64,000 nt of DNA from Ectocarpus siliculosus. Lineage: Eukaryota > Sar > Phaeophyceae > Ectocarpales > Ectocarpaceae. Of this stretch, positions 1 to 11,900 are shown piece after piece. Both the position numbers and the translations under genes were made by a program. Within the stretch, counting starts at the first letter, position 1; every line of letters starts with the position of its first letter. The stretch is from the NCBI GenBank assembly GCA_000310025.1, contig FN648885.1, positions 339,964 to 403,963 of the forward strand, written 5' to 3'. A model generated the notes under the pieces. That model had not been told where the DNA came from and did no database searches. It saw only the letters and a program-made list of their open reading frames with translations.

Positions 1-447
1 GCTCCGTTTTACCCGCCGTTCCATGGCCGATGCGTCCAGACAGCCTACAAAAACCTTAACTACTGGTGCCTAGAATGGGTCGACGCACGCGCGCACACAC
101 TACAGCGCCTTCGATGCTACCGTTGTGTAATGAAAGCACACACTGGGTGCTTCTAGTCTAAAAGGAAAGCAAATTAATAGATGAAATTGGAGGGAATGCT
201 CCATAGAAGGAACCCAGTGCAGGAAAATGAATGCTACGTGTCGGTGCTGAGCCCGCCATCCAACCTCAACCTCTTTCGCGTTCCCCCTCCCAGGGGAGCC
301 CGATGACTGACTGTGTTAACGGTGTCGGCATGTTTTCATCGCCCGCATGTAAGACCGACGGTTAACGCGGTCGTGGCATCTATTAAAACACATAAACACA
401 CGGCAGTTCATCTGCTGCCGTTTCTGTCTTTTAACCGGGGAACGACC

Positions 448-565
448 TAGCCTCCTCCATGACGCCCCCTCATGATGGCCTTTAGTAACGTTTTCCGTTT
501 TCAGCCGCGCGGAGACTGAAATATATCATTGGTCACCCGGTGGTCAACGCTAGTAGTAAAGAGAC
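448..565 (+). repeat. dispersed repeat family R1, copy A
   Basis: This stretch matches 805-965 in order: a block ending in GACGCCCCCT, then GTTTTCAGCC, then GGAGACTGA or TGAGACTGA, then CATTGGTCA, then the GCGGTCGA-like end. A further fragment of the tail (GGTTAACGCGGTCG followed by an A/C-rich run) lies at 355-405. The family also has an inverted copy near the right end of the window. Copies are diverged by base changes and small indels, so this is an old transposon or SINE-like family. No coding capacity is visible. Confidence 0.7.
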
Positions 566-804
566 ACAAGCAGTCAAGAGTTTTGAGCCACATGACCTTT
601 CTCACAACAAACGCCGCAGGACTAAAGAGGACCTGCCAAAAAGAAGTGGGAATATCGGCGACGAGAGTGGAGGTGGTAAATGCAGGGAGGACGATGAATG
701 CACCCCGAAACGAACGCGAGTCCAAAGTAGTAGCAGCCACGGTAACCACGTTTAGTTTTCTTCTGTTTGTGCTACGGTACCGGTCTTTAGTCCGGAAAGC
801 GGCA

Positions 805-965
805 TAGCCTCCCCCGTGACGCCCCCTGACGGGGTCCCAGATCAGGTCCCAGATCATGACCTTTTGAAGCGTTTTGTGTTTTCAGCCACACTGAGACTGA
901 CGCCTTTTCATTGGTCAGCCAGTTAGCGCGGTCGATGCAAGTAAGAAAAACACACCCACACGCAC
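805..965 (+). repeat. dispersed repeat family R1, copy B
   Basis: This is the longest copy on this side. It includes GACGGGGTCCCAGATC, CCTTTTGAAGCGTTTTGTG, CACTGAGACTGACG, CATTGGTCAGCCAGTTAG and CGGTCGATGC, then an A/C-rich tail. The reverse complement of 63237-63400 follows the same order with strong similarity, so the two ends of this window carry the family in opposite orientation. Confidence 0.75.
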
Positions 966-1302
966 ACAGGCCCATATCTCGCCCTGAAGAAGTTTGATCC
1001 AGGGCCACACGGAAGAGAATGTCCTCTTATGATATCTCAATACATTCATTTTATGGTGCGAGCACAGTTCAACAGTCCCTCCCCTACTCACTGACAAGCT
1101 CTCCGTAAATCTACATGTGCTCCCCCCGAGGAACCTGATCACGCTCGGTGTCTACCGGCATGTGATACTCCACGAAGTCTTTCTCGTCTCTACTACGTAG
1201 TGTGATATTTATAGGCACAATTCCCAATTGCAGTATTTCGTCTGTGTTGCAGTTGTCGTCAGTGTTCTTGTTGAGCTTGCCACCTCAGGTTGGATAAGAT
1301 AT

Positions 1303-1477
1303 CACACCCCCTGGACCGATTTTCAAAGCTCGATACTCCATATGGCAAAAACGAGCGGCGGTGCCGAATCTGGCAGCGTTGGAGCCGTCCGGTCGAGACC
1401 TTTCCGAACACGTTTCATTTGATTTCGGCATCCTCTTCGTCGTTAATCAAGCCTTGAAAATCCGTCCAGGGGGTGTG
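1303..1477 (+). mobile_element. 175-bp MITE-like element, family M1
   Basis: The left end starts CACACCCCCTGGACCGATTT and the right end, read on the other strand, starts CACACCCCCTGGACGGATTT. These form terminal inverted repeats of about 33 bp. A second copy lies at 38951-39129 in the opposite orientation and shares both termini plus the internal block ACGACGAAGAGGATGCC. Its size, the absence of coding sequence and its inverted ends fit a miniature inverted-repeat transposable element. No convincing target-site duplication was seen. Confidence 0.75.
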
Positions 1478-1724
1478 TTGTCTTACAACATGCAACCCAC
1501 GGTAGGCTTTCCCGGGAAACATCCTCTTGTGCCGAAAGGGTAGTCTTGCCAGCGCTCCTACTACCCCTTTGCCGTTGGAAGGCCGCGTCGCGACTATCAA
1601 GGACAATCGCACAAGTGCATCGCGTGGACAACTCTCTAACCAGTCGTCCCTTCTTGGCTTCTTGGCCTGCTTGGTGTTGTGTGCATCAGCTGGTTCGAAC
1701 TGCAGGCCGGGAGGGCCTGAACAG

Positions 1725-4165
1725 GTGGGCGAAGAGGTCACCTCGAGCAAGGAAGAGCTGCTGAACACGCTAACCCGGCCGAAGCTGCTGAAGATCTACT
1801 TCCCTCCCAGCCTTGACCAGGTTCCCTTCTGCTTCTGCGAGGTGAGTGTGGTGGTTTTCGCGTTTCGCCGCGGAGCTCCCACTTCCAACTACATTTCATA
1901 ATCCAGCCCCACGTGTTTCTGGATCACCGCAGGAGAGATGCTGTTGGTGTATAACAACATGATCTGGCGATTATCCGGACAACTGCGACAGTGCAAGAAA
2001 TAGATGGAAAACTCCTATTCGGTTTGAAACATATCTGTGCCTGTCGACGCAGCATTTTTTCTTTTTTGACACCCCTTCTCACTTGGTTTCATCTCGGGTA
2101 GCATTCAGCTAACAAGCTCGAAGCCACCACGTGTGTGCACTCCCGCGAACTCTCGTCTCTCTCATCGGCACCTTAGTGCACCTGCGGCAAGCTTTGTTTC
2201 CCCCCTTGTGAAACAACGCCCGAGCTCAGGAATAAAACCTCAGGGGCACGAGTGAGGAAACCAACACACTTTATTCTATCCCTCCCACACCCAACCAACC
2301 TATTGTATCATATGACGCCGCCAATGCCGAAGGTCCGATACACATTTTTGAAGTCCCGCATGGACCCTGCAGGGTCTCCAGCCACAACGTATCATACGAT
2401 GCCATCAGTGCTGAAGACCAACAGCACACACCATCCCCACTTGTGCAACACCTGTGTTTGTCAGGATGATGTTCTAGTGCCGGCGACGGAGGCTGCCAAC
2501 GGGCGCCTCCGCCCGCTCTCGTGCAACTCCGTCCGTGCGGTAGTCACCACGGTCCTCCAGTGCGTGAAGCGGGAGGCGGCTTCAGCATCCGTCCTAAGCT
2601 CGGGCGACAAGGGCGCAGAAGGAGGAGGAGGTATGCGTACACGAACTCTTTACATGCAGGCAACCTCATTCCTGTATGTTGGTTCTTCGTGTGTTGTCGG
2701 CGATCAGACACAACAGCTCGACAAGATGGATAGATGGAATTACTAAGTTCCCCCGCCGCCCCAGGGAGGACCCCATCCCAACCCCAACCACCACAAACAG
2801 ACAGTCACACAAGAATGTGTTGAGATCTTTCACGACCGAAAAATCAACAATCTGCGTGGCAAGTAGTAAACTGACACTGTTGTATCGTATTCCCGGCCTC
2901 ACTACCGACCCGCAGGAGCGGCGCGAGCTCGGTTGGCCGCTGAGGCAGTGCTAGCGGCGATAAAGGAGGACCCTCTCGGTGCGGACCTCGTTCTCGCGCT
3001 CCTGAGCATGGCAGTCTCTTCCTACAGGTGCAAAAAAAAAAAAAAATTAAAAGTAGCTATGTAATACAGGCTGGTTGGGTGTTTACCGCTTAAAAGGAGG
3101 CGTTGTCCTGGTGCCGCCTTGGGGAGTTATCCTGATGCCGCCTTGAGGCGTCGTCCTGATGCCGTCTTGGCTGCCTGTTGGCAGCCAGCCACACACAATA
3201 CTCTCTCATCCTTGGTGTGCAGTATTTCTTCAGCTCCGGTGTTGAGCGTGATTCAGCTCTTTGCCCCGGGGCATCTCGATTTTTTTAACCTGGGAATCGT
3301 GGCTCCGGTATCCTTCCTCTTTGCCGCCCCCCCTCCCGTCCCCTTAGCCGGGATGCCCAACCCACGGCACAATTGGTTTAGCACAGCAGATGCAAGAATG
3401 ATGACACTATCACCTCCTGATTCATCCTTGTAAACGTGTAGACTATATTATTGCCTGGGCCGGCGAAAACCCGGCATATCGCTCCGTCCCGGTATTGCAG
3501 GGATGCGAGGTCAATAAGGTAGGTAATGAAGACGGCATGCGTTTTCATGAGTACGCCCCCCCCCCCCCCTCCCTTTGATCTCTCCGAAACAGACGAGACA
3601 CGGTGTCGACGCCGTTCCCCAAACAGTTGGAGTCACCGGGCGGCTCGAAACGCGCGTACGCTGCCTTCATTTCGTGCTTGGAGGGCATCCCCAGCATGCT
3701 GGAGGTGGGCCCTAGTTTTTTTCCGTGTCTTGAAGATGAAGATGCCCTCGTCGTTGACAGCAACGGTACTATTCTACTACAGGTACTTATGACGGTTCTC
3801 ATGCTCCCCTCCGGGGTGAAGACAAATCGACACAAGGGGCGAAGACAGGTGTAGACTAGGGGGGAAGACAGAAAAATGGCAACAAGACCCTTTTGATTTT
3901 CTGGTGCACATTTTATAGCGCTATTGTACCTTGGTTTCTTGTGCCTACTGTAGCACTATTTTATTTTACCTTGTTTTCTTGTGCATGAGCGCTGTGGTTC
4001 GTCGGCCAATGAGGCATGCTGGCGACGGAGATCTGGCGGGGAATCTGTTGCCCTCACCGGCGATTTTGTTGCAGTTCGCCCGCAATGTAGAAACAATGAC
4101 CAACCCGCCCCCTCGACGCCTCACAGACCTGGACCGCCACCCCCCTCCCCCCCCCTCGACGCCTG

Positions 4166-4204
<39 letters not shown>

Positions 4205-5058
4205 TCTCTCTCTCTCTCTTTCCCTCTCTCCCTCTCTCGCCATCGTGTTAATGCACAGATGTCAAGGTGGACGGACGCAGCACAGGTGTTGAAACTTCCC
4301 CCGGTAGCCGTCGTCGCCCTCCACTTGGTGCTGGTGCTTCAGCCGGCGCGGCTGCGCAATCTTGCATCGAAGAATCGCGCTCGGTCTGCGGCGACAGCGA
4401 GCTGCGGCGCTAGGGCCTCGTCGAGTTGGTCCGCGTCCTCCGGCGCGGGCGTCGCCGGGTTAAAAGCGCGCTTTCCCGCCGCCGGTTTGGGGGTTCCGTC
4501 GACTGCAAGCGGTAGGAGTGGGGATGGTGGTGGTGGTGATGGTGGTGGTGCGTCTGCCCAGCTTGGCGACGTGCCGACGTATGCCTTTGAGGTCGTGCTG
4601 CCCAGCGATCCCGCTTTCGACGCCCAGGTTCGTCTGCTTGTTTCTGTTTCTCGTGTTTGCGGGCTGTTGGTGCTGTTGCTAATGGTGTTGTTGGTGCTGC
4701 TGCTGATGATGTCAGGGGAATGTTTTGATTCGGTGGCGAGTGCAGCCGCTACGTTAGGTACGCTGGTTTTACGCGTACCGTAGCCCAGCATACGTTTTTC
4801 GTCGACCCTTGCGCTCGCGGATTGCCCGACACCAGTAGCCGCAGCGATAGCAATACAGTACCTTGATTTGAGGCTTGGCCCCCCCCGACGCGAAGCACAG
4901 ACTCAGAGCGCTCGCCTGGAGAACATGACAATGCCCACGCCCGCCCTCGCGCGCACTCCAAATCTCGCCCACCCCCCGGGGCTGCTTCTGCTGCTGCCGT
5001 CACCGTAACGCCACGGCGGTTTTATATCGCCTTCCGACGACCACAACACCCGAACATT

Positions 5059-5106
<48 letters not shown>

Positions 5107-7217
5107 AACATACGACGATGACGACGATGACGACGACAGGCAGAGCTGGGGGGGTCCAAGGTCGCGTACCACGGCTCGAGCCCCGAGAATTTCCACTCCA
5201 TCCTCAATACCGGGCTCCGCGTGATGAGCGGCAGCAGGCTCATGAAGAACGGCGCGGTGTTCGGAAACGGAATGTGAGATGAAGGTTTTTCTACTCGCGC
5301 GTTCGCGTACCACGTTTCGTCAATTAATTCCAAGGGTTTTCTCGGTAACGGTGTTTTTCGGCGGTACAATAATGCCATTCGGCGGTAATTGATTGTTTCT
5401 GGAGGTAGGCGGTCATGCGTTCGGTGACGACTTTGGCGGTGGCGGTAAAACTTAAAAAACGACGGTCAAACGGCGGATCACCGGTACCATCCACCACGGC
5501 GGTAATATTTACGGTAAGCCGTTCATCATTTCCGGAAACGCCGAGGCTTTTCTCCAGCGCCACGTATACAACCACCCGTCTGTGACCCAAAACTACTGGG
5601 TATCCTTGCCATTTTTTTCGAACGGTTGCGACTAACCTCGCCCCTCCTCTGAATCCTGTTGCTGTGTATCCACGGTGCATCTCTGGGTGCGGCTGGGTCG
5701 ATGAAACCGAAGTTACCTCTCGGGAAGCTGCAAGGCGGCCGCTACCTTCGCCTATCGCGGGGACGGTAGCGGGACTACCGTGTGGCCACGGAGCACTTTC
5801 GTAGACAATCACTCCGCGTCTCGTCCTGCCGTAGCACATGATGTCGTTACCGCTTCTGGTGTTGCTGGCACTCCTGACGATACGAAAGGCGACTCCCCTG
5901 CTGGTGCTGCTGCTACTGCTAGAAGCGGCAGTGCTTCGGTTGCTTCCTCGGCTACAAACGCCCGGTGCAAGAGGTTTCGACACCGTCTGGTGGCCAAGTG
6001 TCGCGTCCTAAACGGCGACGGGGTCAAGGAGGTGAGCCAGACATACTGACTACTTTGTCTTGGTCTTAGATTTCATTGGCTGGGTATAATCTTGAGCGGC
6101 CTTGGCGTTGGCGTTGGCGAGGCTGGGCGGGGGATCCATGAGAGAAGCTTTGAACGAGAAATGGCCTTGATTTTCGTTGATATGTTCCACGCCAACGCCC
6201 ACGCCGCCCACGTCCCCCTTGTTTTTGTTTCTTTCCAATCACGCAAGATATTCTGGGGCAGAGTATCTTCAACAGTTCCCGTCCAGCGTGTTGGAAAAAG
6301 AACTTTTGTTTCGGCGGAATATTTCCCCTCGATGTGACACTAGCGCCACCGTGGTCGCTAAGAAAGTCTCAGGGTACTCACGATTTTCCGCTGATGCGCT
6401 CGTGTAGCGTCGTCTATGTAAGGTCACAAGTTTTACCCGCCGACACCGGAACAGCAATGTAATATTGCTTGCAAGCGTTGGCGGATGCTAGGTCCGACAT
6501 GATCACAACCAGAGTCAAAGGTACTGTTCGTTGTGTTGCACCCCCCTGCTACGCGTCGCGGATACAGCGTCCAAAATAATGTTTTCTTCTTGTGTTTTCT
6601 CAAAAAGAAAGAGGTTTCTCCAGCGGCTGGGGTGATCTCTCATTTTCACCTATTCAAGTGGCCTTGCCAAATGTAAACCACGCCTGGTGGTGCGTGCTCC
6701 CAATGGGGGTTCACTGCGAGCATTCTTACGGTGTAGGTCGTAGAGTGCAGATGTGTAGATGTGCGGTGCCCGGGAGGTATCGTTCTCCGAAAGCGCTCCC
6801 GCCGTGCCCTTGCCGTTGCTGCTGCCCGGACAGATCGAAGGCAGCGGTAAGGAGGCGAGCTACTTCGTCGTGTCGGACGCGTCCCGGGTGCGCGTGGAGG
6901 CCATCCTTCTCTTCCACGAGACCCAGCCGTCGTCCCAGCAACACGCCGATATTAATAGTGCCTCCGTCGACCGTGCCACCACAGCCATTAGCAGCGGTGT
7001 TGGCGACAGCGGCAAGGGGGGGTCTCGAGCAGCACGGGGTAGGCAAAGCGGGGCGAGCGAGAGCAGCGGCAGCGACGACGACGAGGGGGTGTCTTGGTCC
7101 CGGGGGGTGCGTAGCGTCAGGGGTCACCTGCGCGGAATGCTGTTGGAGGTGGTGACTTTCGCGACGCTATTGTGGTTTTTATGGTATTTTTGGAGGGTCT
7201 CTCCGATTTCAAACTGA
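1725..7217 (+). CDS. PARP16-like tail-anchored mono-ADP-ribosyltransferase (5' end incomplete)
   Basis: Eight exons join in phase: 1725-1841, 2465-2630, 2916-3027, 3593-3782, 4286-4627, 5140-5273, 5713-6031 and 6759-7217 (612 codons plus stop). The last acceptor could instead be at 6780. The helical region (AVLAAIKEDPLGADL, then SSYRRDTVSTPFP) matches the N-terminal domain of the PARP16 family. The catalytic fold shows VAYHGSSPENFHSIL (NAD-binding His), GNGIYLSGS (the Tyr of the H-Y motif) and SYFVVSDASRVRVEAILL. Where PARP16 has its third triad Tyr, the aligned residue here appears to be Phe (ILLFHE). A hydrophobic stretch, LLEVVTFATLLWFLWYFW, lies about ten residues from the stop, as in the tail-anchored ER protein PARP16. 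The expected role is mono-ADP-ribosylation at the ER or nuclear-envelope membrane, a role inferred from the family. Linkers are Gly/Ser/Ala-rich. No in-frame ATG was found in the first exon, so an upstream exon is missing and the exon at 1725 is the least certain. Confidence 0.85.
3096..3172 (+). repeat. tandem repeat of about 28 bp, three copies
   Basis: Three imperfect copies of a unit built on TCCTGATGCCGCCTTG lie in the third intron of the PARP-like gene. This is a minisatellite, and no further function is visible. Confidence 0.7.
4163..4236 (+). repeat. (CT)n microsatellite
   Basis: A long CT run with a few TT/CC interruptions lies upstream of the 4286 acceptor of the PARP-like gene. 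It is extremely pyrimidine-rich but ends about 50 bp before the splice site. Confidence 0.9.
5056..5106 (+). repeat. (CAA)n microsatellite
   Basis: About sixteen AAC/CAA units followed by GACGAT repeats lie immediately before the 5140 acceptor in an intron of the PARP-like gene. Confidence 0.9.
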
Positions 7218-7591
7218 AGCCCAACTTGTGGCTCCTGCAGCCGGGGAAGAGTTGCCAGCGGTTTGGCGATGCGAGTGTGTTGTGAGTGATGGGTGATGAA
7301 CCTTGTGTCGTTGCCGCCGTGGCGAGCGCATTTGCTGTGTGTCAGGTGGGAAAGAGTAGAGACTACTGTATCATTCATGAATTTTCCGACAACAACGCGC
7401 GCCGGCTTCTGATTGGTGGTGCGGAGCAACCCAATGTCTTGATACTGGGTTTTCTGTCGCACACCTTAGGCTCGACGAACAAAATCGACCTCCGTGTGTC
7501 CTCCATAAAAGGGAGTGGTAAGCGTATTGCAAGAAGCAGCGTTGGGCAGTAAAGATGGCGGTGTGGTACTTGTTGTTGTTGTGTGGGTTTT

Positions 7592-7657
<66 letters not shown>

Positions 7658-8994
7658 ATACACCCGCCGTCCTATATGAACATCACCCTTTGTTCGACGT
7701 GCTCCTGTGCCGTCGTTTGCGGTTGTTGCTTGATGCTCGTGGCCATGGCCGCAGCAACTCAACGCAACGCCTGCACCACTCATGGCGACGACGCCCTCGC
7801 CGGACACACTACCGTACCCCCAAATAACGTTTTCTCGAATTTGTGAAAGACAAGCAGCCTTTGCTTGTACTTGCCATTTGCCATTCATACGCCTCTCGTT
7901 GTACGTAGAAAATATGCGTTGGAATATTCCGTCAACTTTCAACATTGCCCAACCCTGCTCAGGATTCGTCCGACCCACCGACAGACCAAGGTACAAGCGC
8001 TGGTCTACATTGGCAACACGGCCCCGTATCATTCTACGCGAGGTTTGGTTTCGCGCTGGTCCTTGCCGTCCGTACTCACACCCTCGACGAACTGTAGTGC
8101 GCTTTACCAAGCTTTGTTCTCTTGCTTTGAAATGCGGTTCATCGACACCAGGGAGAACCGACTAACCCTTGACACAACAGTGTTCCGGTTGGAAGGAAAC
8201 ACGCCGTGTTTGGAGTTGCGTATTTCTGCCCACGCCCTCGAGCGATCTAGAGTGCCATGCTGGTCCATCAACCTTTATTTTTGATATCCTAATAAGCCGC
8301 GATTTGGGGAGGAGTGCATACCTGAACAAATACCAACCATTGCCGACGGCAGATGATTCAACCACCGACGAAATCTGTACAAGGCGGAGACTGATGCCTT
8401 GCGTTGGTTATTCGATCGAGCACTCCTAGCGCAATGTGCAACAGAGTAGCGCCGTCTTGCAGCACCATGACCTATCTACCAGCACCCTCTTCAGAGAGAT
8501 GAGAAGATCCGAGTGAACATGCCAACTACCAGCTGCAACCAACCAGGACCTCGCTTTTTCTCCTTCAAGACTACTACATATACACTACACAAATGAACAC
8601 CCCATGTCGGGAAATAGCCATCTTCAAAGACAACCGGTCCAACAATGAAAGAGGAAAGAGCCATGCGGTCCGAAAATAAGGCTGTTGACTCCGTCGCTCC
8701 AGAAAGCACCTCTCTCCTCGCTTGGTAGCACGGCGTGACAACAGCGTTCCTAAACCCTTTCTCGCAAACTACGAAATACTACCACAAACAAGGAGGACCA
8801 AGAGCCACGTGCCGCTATACCATAGCAACACTTCTAGGACAAAAATCATGTTGTTTGTCGACCATGGCAGCTAGCTCTATTGTACCTTCTCCAGGTAACA
8901 ACTCTTGTGTTCTTTGTTGCTTTCCACTTTACCCTTGAGGTATCATCATCCTTTTCTCCCTTACACGGTCCAAAATACACAACAATTTTGACTA
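7218..8994. other. intergenic region between convergent genes
   Basis: This 1.8-kb stretch lies between the stop codons of the PARP-like gene and the minus-strand RidA gene. Apart from the (GA)n tract at 7591-7656 I see no exon, RNA gene or mobile element. It should contain both 3' untranslated regions. Confidence 0.5.
7591..7656 (+). repeat. (GA)n microsatellite
   Basis: About thirty GA dinucleotides are nearly uninterrupted, in the intergenic stretch downstream of the PARP-like gene. The apparent Ser-Leu or Arg-Glu open frames through it are repeat artefacts. Confidence 0.95.
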
Positions 8995-11900
8995 CTACTC
9001 GACTTCTACTATAGCCTCGAGTTCTACCGGTATGTCGAGTGGCATCGAGCTCATGCCCACCGCTGATCTTGCATGAATCCCCTTCTCCCCGAACGCCTGC
9101 ATACACAACACCATGCAGAAAACACCGAATACAACAATACAACACACAGCGAACACGCGGGGGTTCTCGATGTCATCAGAGAAAGCTTGTCCGCGTCGCG
9201 ACAAGAGAGGGAGGGAGGGATACATCGTTGTCGTTTCGCCCATAGTCTACAGCAGTCTTACCCAGAAATTGGAATCGCAATGCGTAGTGGAATAAAGAGG
9301 GAAAGCACGCAAATCGGGGTATATCAAGTATATACGAAGAAACGACGAGAACGGAAGTCAGTGGGTCGTTGGAGCGTCGCCAGTGCCTGAGAGCTGGATT
9401 CGCGTGTCTTGGGCGTCGCGTGAAAAGAACCTCCCATGCGCGTAAACCCTGTCGTCTTGCCTTCGCAACGCATCGTTTGCTCCGCAGTGTCGTTGGTTGC
9501 GGCAAGGCGAGCGCTTGCTTCAAAGAGTGGTACGGTGCCGAGCGATGTCACTCGTAAAAACACCATGCACAAGGCGAACCCTACCTAGCATCGACGGCGA
9601 ATGCTTGACATACTCTTCATCGATCCCGGAAAAGTCCCCAAAACAGAAGGAGGAAAACATCAACAAAAAGTCACGCCAAAGCACATAGCTACATCTACAA
9701 GCAGCTTCTGCGGGGACCGCTTGCTTGCTTGAGTCGTGTGCATACCTCGGCCAAGAGGTCGCTCGCCCCGTTGAGGATCGTCGGCTGCCCCGTGTAGCCG
9801 TCGACGCACTGCACGTAGCCGTTCAGCTTCACGATACGTGCCACTCGATCGAGATCACCCAGTTGATCTGGAAGTCAACCAACCGGGTTCACGGTCGAGC
9901 GTTGTGTGGTTGCTTGCGTGTGCTTGGGAACATCAAAAGGAAAAACATTTGAAGACCCAAAAAAAATACTATCCCTAAACAACCTTGTTGAGAGAATCCT
10001 GACTATGCTACATACACTACACGAAGGGAGAATAGCACTATCAGTATCGATGACTGCTGGTACGTACATCCAATCAGTCGCTCTTTTGTAGGCACCCGGC
10101 ATTGGCCAAAAGCTACCGCGGCACCGTCGGTTTCTGGTTGTTCCCCGAACCCCGCGTTTCCAAACGCAACTTCTCAGATGCGGTGTTCGCGCCAAAACGG
10201 CAGCACGCGTTTTTAGAAACTCCTCCGTGCTTGCTATCAAATCTACCCTTTGATCGGCCGAACCCTACGCGTCCATTGCTGCTCAATTGGGACAACCAAG
10301 ACAGCGCTACTGTTTATTGTACGCTAGTACGGTACATGTGCCGGACACAAACGAGCAAGCTAAATGATGCACAAGCGGAGAGGGAGTGCTGCACTCTTCT
10401 CGCAATAAAAATCGAAGGAATAATGCCGCAGGAGGGGTGGGTAGGGGGGAACCCTTCTGTGTGACCTCGGGTTGTGGAGCAAACGCCACGAGTGCTGTGA
10501 GCGCTGACTTGAAGTCAAGACAAAAAAAAAAAAAAACGCGGCGATCGAACCCCTCACATTTCAATGTGGCGAGCATGTTTAGAGCAACCAAGTGGGCAGC
10601 CGCCACGCCCTCCTCCTCAGTGATGTTGTCACCCACCTGGCAGTAGACAGGTCGAGACGGGACCAGACTGTGTAATGTAATATATGCGTGTCAGATCACT
10701 AGACTGCAGCACTACAGCACTGCTGTGCGAGATGAAGCAGCATGGCGCGCGGTGCAAGGGATTTGACGAGTTGCGAAGTCAAGTAGCTCAAGAGGCAGAC
10801 AATGCCCGAGCGCCATGCAACGCGCATGGGTGGGCCCCCTCTCTCTCACGGTACGCAAACACACACACCCTACGTGTACCAGAACAACGTGACGCTACAG
10901 CGGTACACTGGCTTCGAGGACGAGTGGATCATGCGCGCGCGATTGTGCAGGGTGCGCAACAGGGGGCGGACGATAAAGGCGAACAAAAAAAGAACAGTGG
11001 CAACAGCTAGAGCAGCGTATGTATGCGTATACCTTCGGCTGCATGTTGTGGTTTCATTGACATGCATCGGCTGCGCTAGCGGGCCGACCAATGGGAAGCC
11101 GTCAGCTGCGGGACAAAAAAACAAACAAACGATTCCTTGCCATCGGGCTCCCCCCCGGCAGTGGGGGGGCGTCAGTGTGTGCTTTCGTCTCCTCCACTAT
11201 TAATAGATGATATTTCCGTATGTACAAGCGGGTGGATGCAGGCAGGGCGCATGGTGTGCTTACCGTTCCCGTTAACAGCACCCCTTCTGGAGTCATTGGG
11301 ATGTGCCCCGAAATGTACAACGTCTTGCCGGTCTGGTAGGCCACAACGTAGCTCCCTGCCAAACACAACACCAAACAGAGAAACATGCACGAACGCAAGA
11401 ATATGCAAGTAGCGCCCATGTGAGAGGTTGACACGAAGGCGTGGTCCATCGTGCGTTACTGCCCGGAGTGACGAAATCACCGTATTTTCTTGTCTAGACG
11501 AGGTCATTATCCTGTCTTCTCTTTTGCACCAACAACACCTTGCTTCCTCCGTATACAACGCGAGAGCATCAAGCGAACGGATCCACCCGTTTAGTCAAAA
11601 CCAACCGGGCGCAACACAGCTCAGGGTAGGTCTTAACGAAGAAATCACGTCTCGAAATCACATTTCGATATAAGAATAAAAGAGTCGGATCTACCCAAAT
11701 CCGGACAGAAATGGCCTGTGTGTCTTAACGGGAGATCTGCCAAATGGTAACGAATCTCTGCAGTCCACCGCGAACAACCCGAGAGGTCCGCCGCTTGCCA
11801 ACTGCCAGATTGCTGTTGTGACGTACTGTTATGACGTGGCCACACCACATGGGAAGCTACCCTCCCGACAAGCACACACGAAACGCGTACATGGCCTCTG

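Larger units (their letters stand above)
1..1724. other. repeat-bearing region upstream of the PARP-like gene
   Basis: I see no supportable exon here, although the first exon of the PARP-like gene must lie in or before this stretch. It holds three related copies or fragments of a dispersed repeat (355-405, 448-565, 805-965) and a 175-bp inverted-repeat element (1303-1477). The open frames in this stretch have no coding character that I can recognise, and some simply read through the repeats. Confidence 0.5.

Noticed and set aside
1340-1422. Short ATG frame that could start the PARP-like gene
   Set aside because: It lies inside MITE copy M1 and ends in a stop before any donor that fits the next exon phase.
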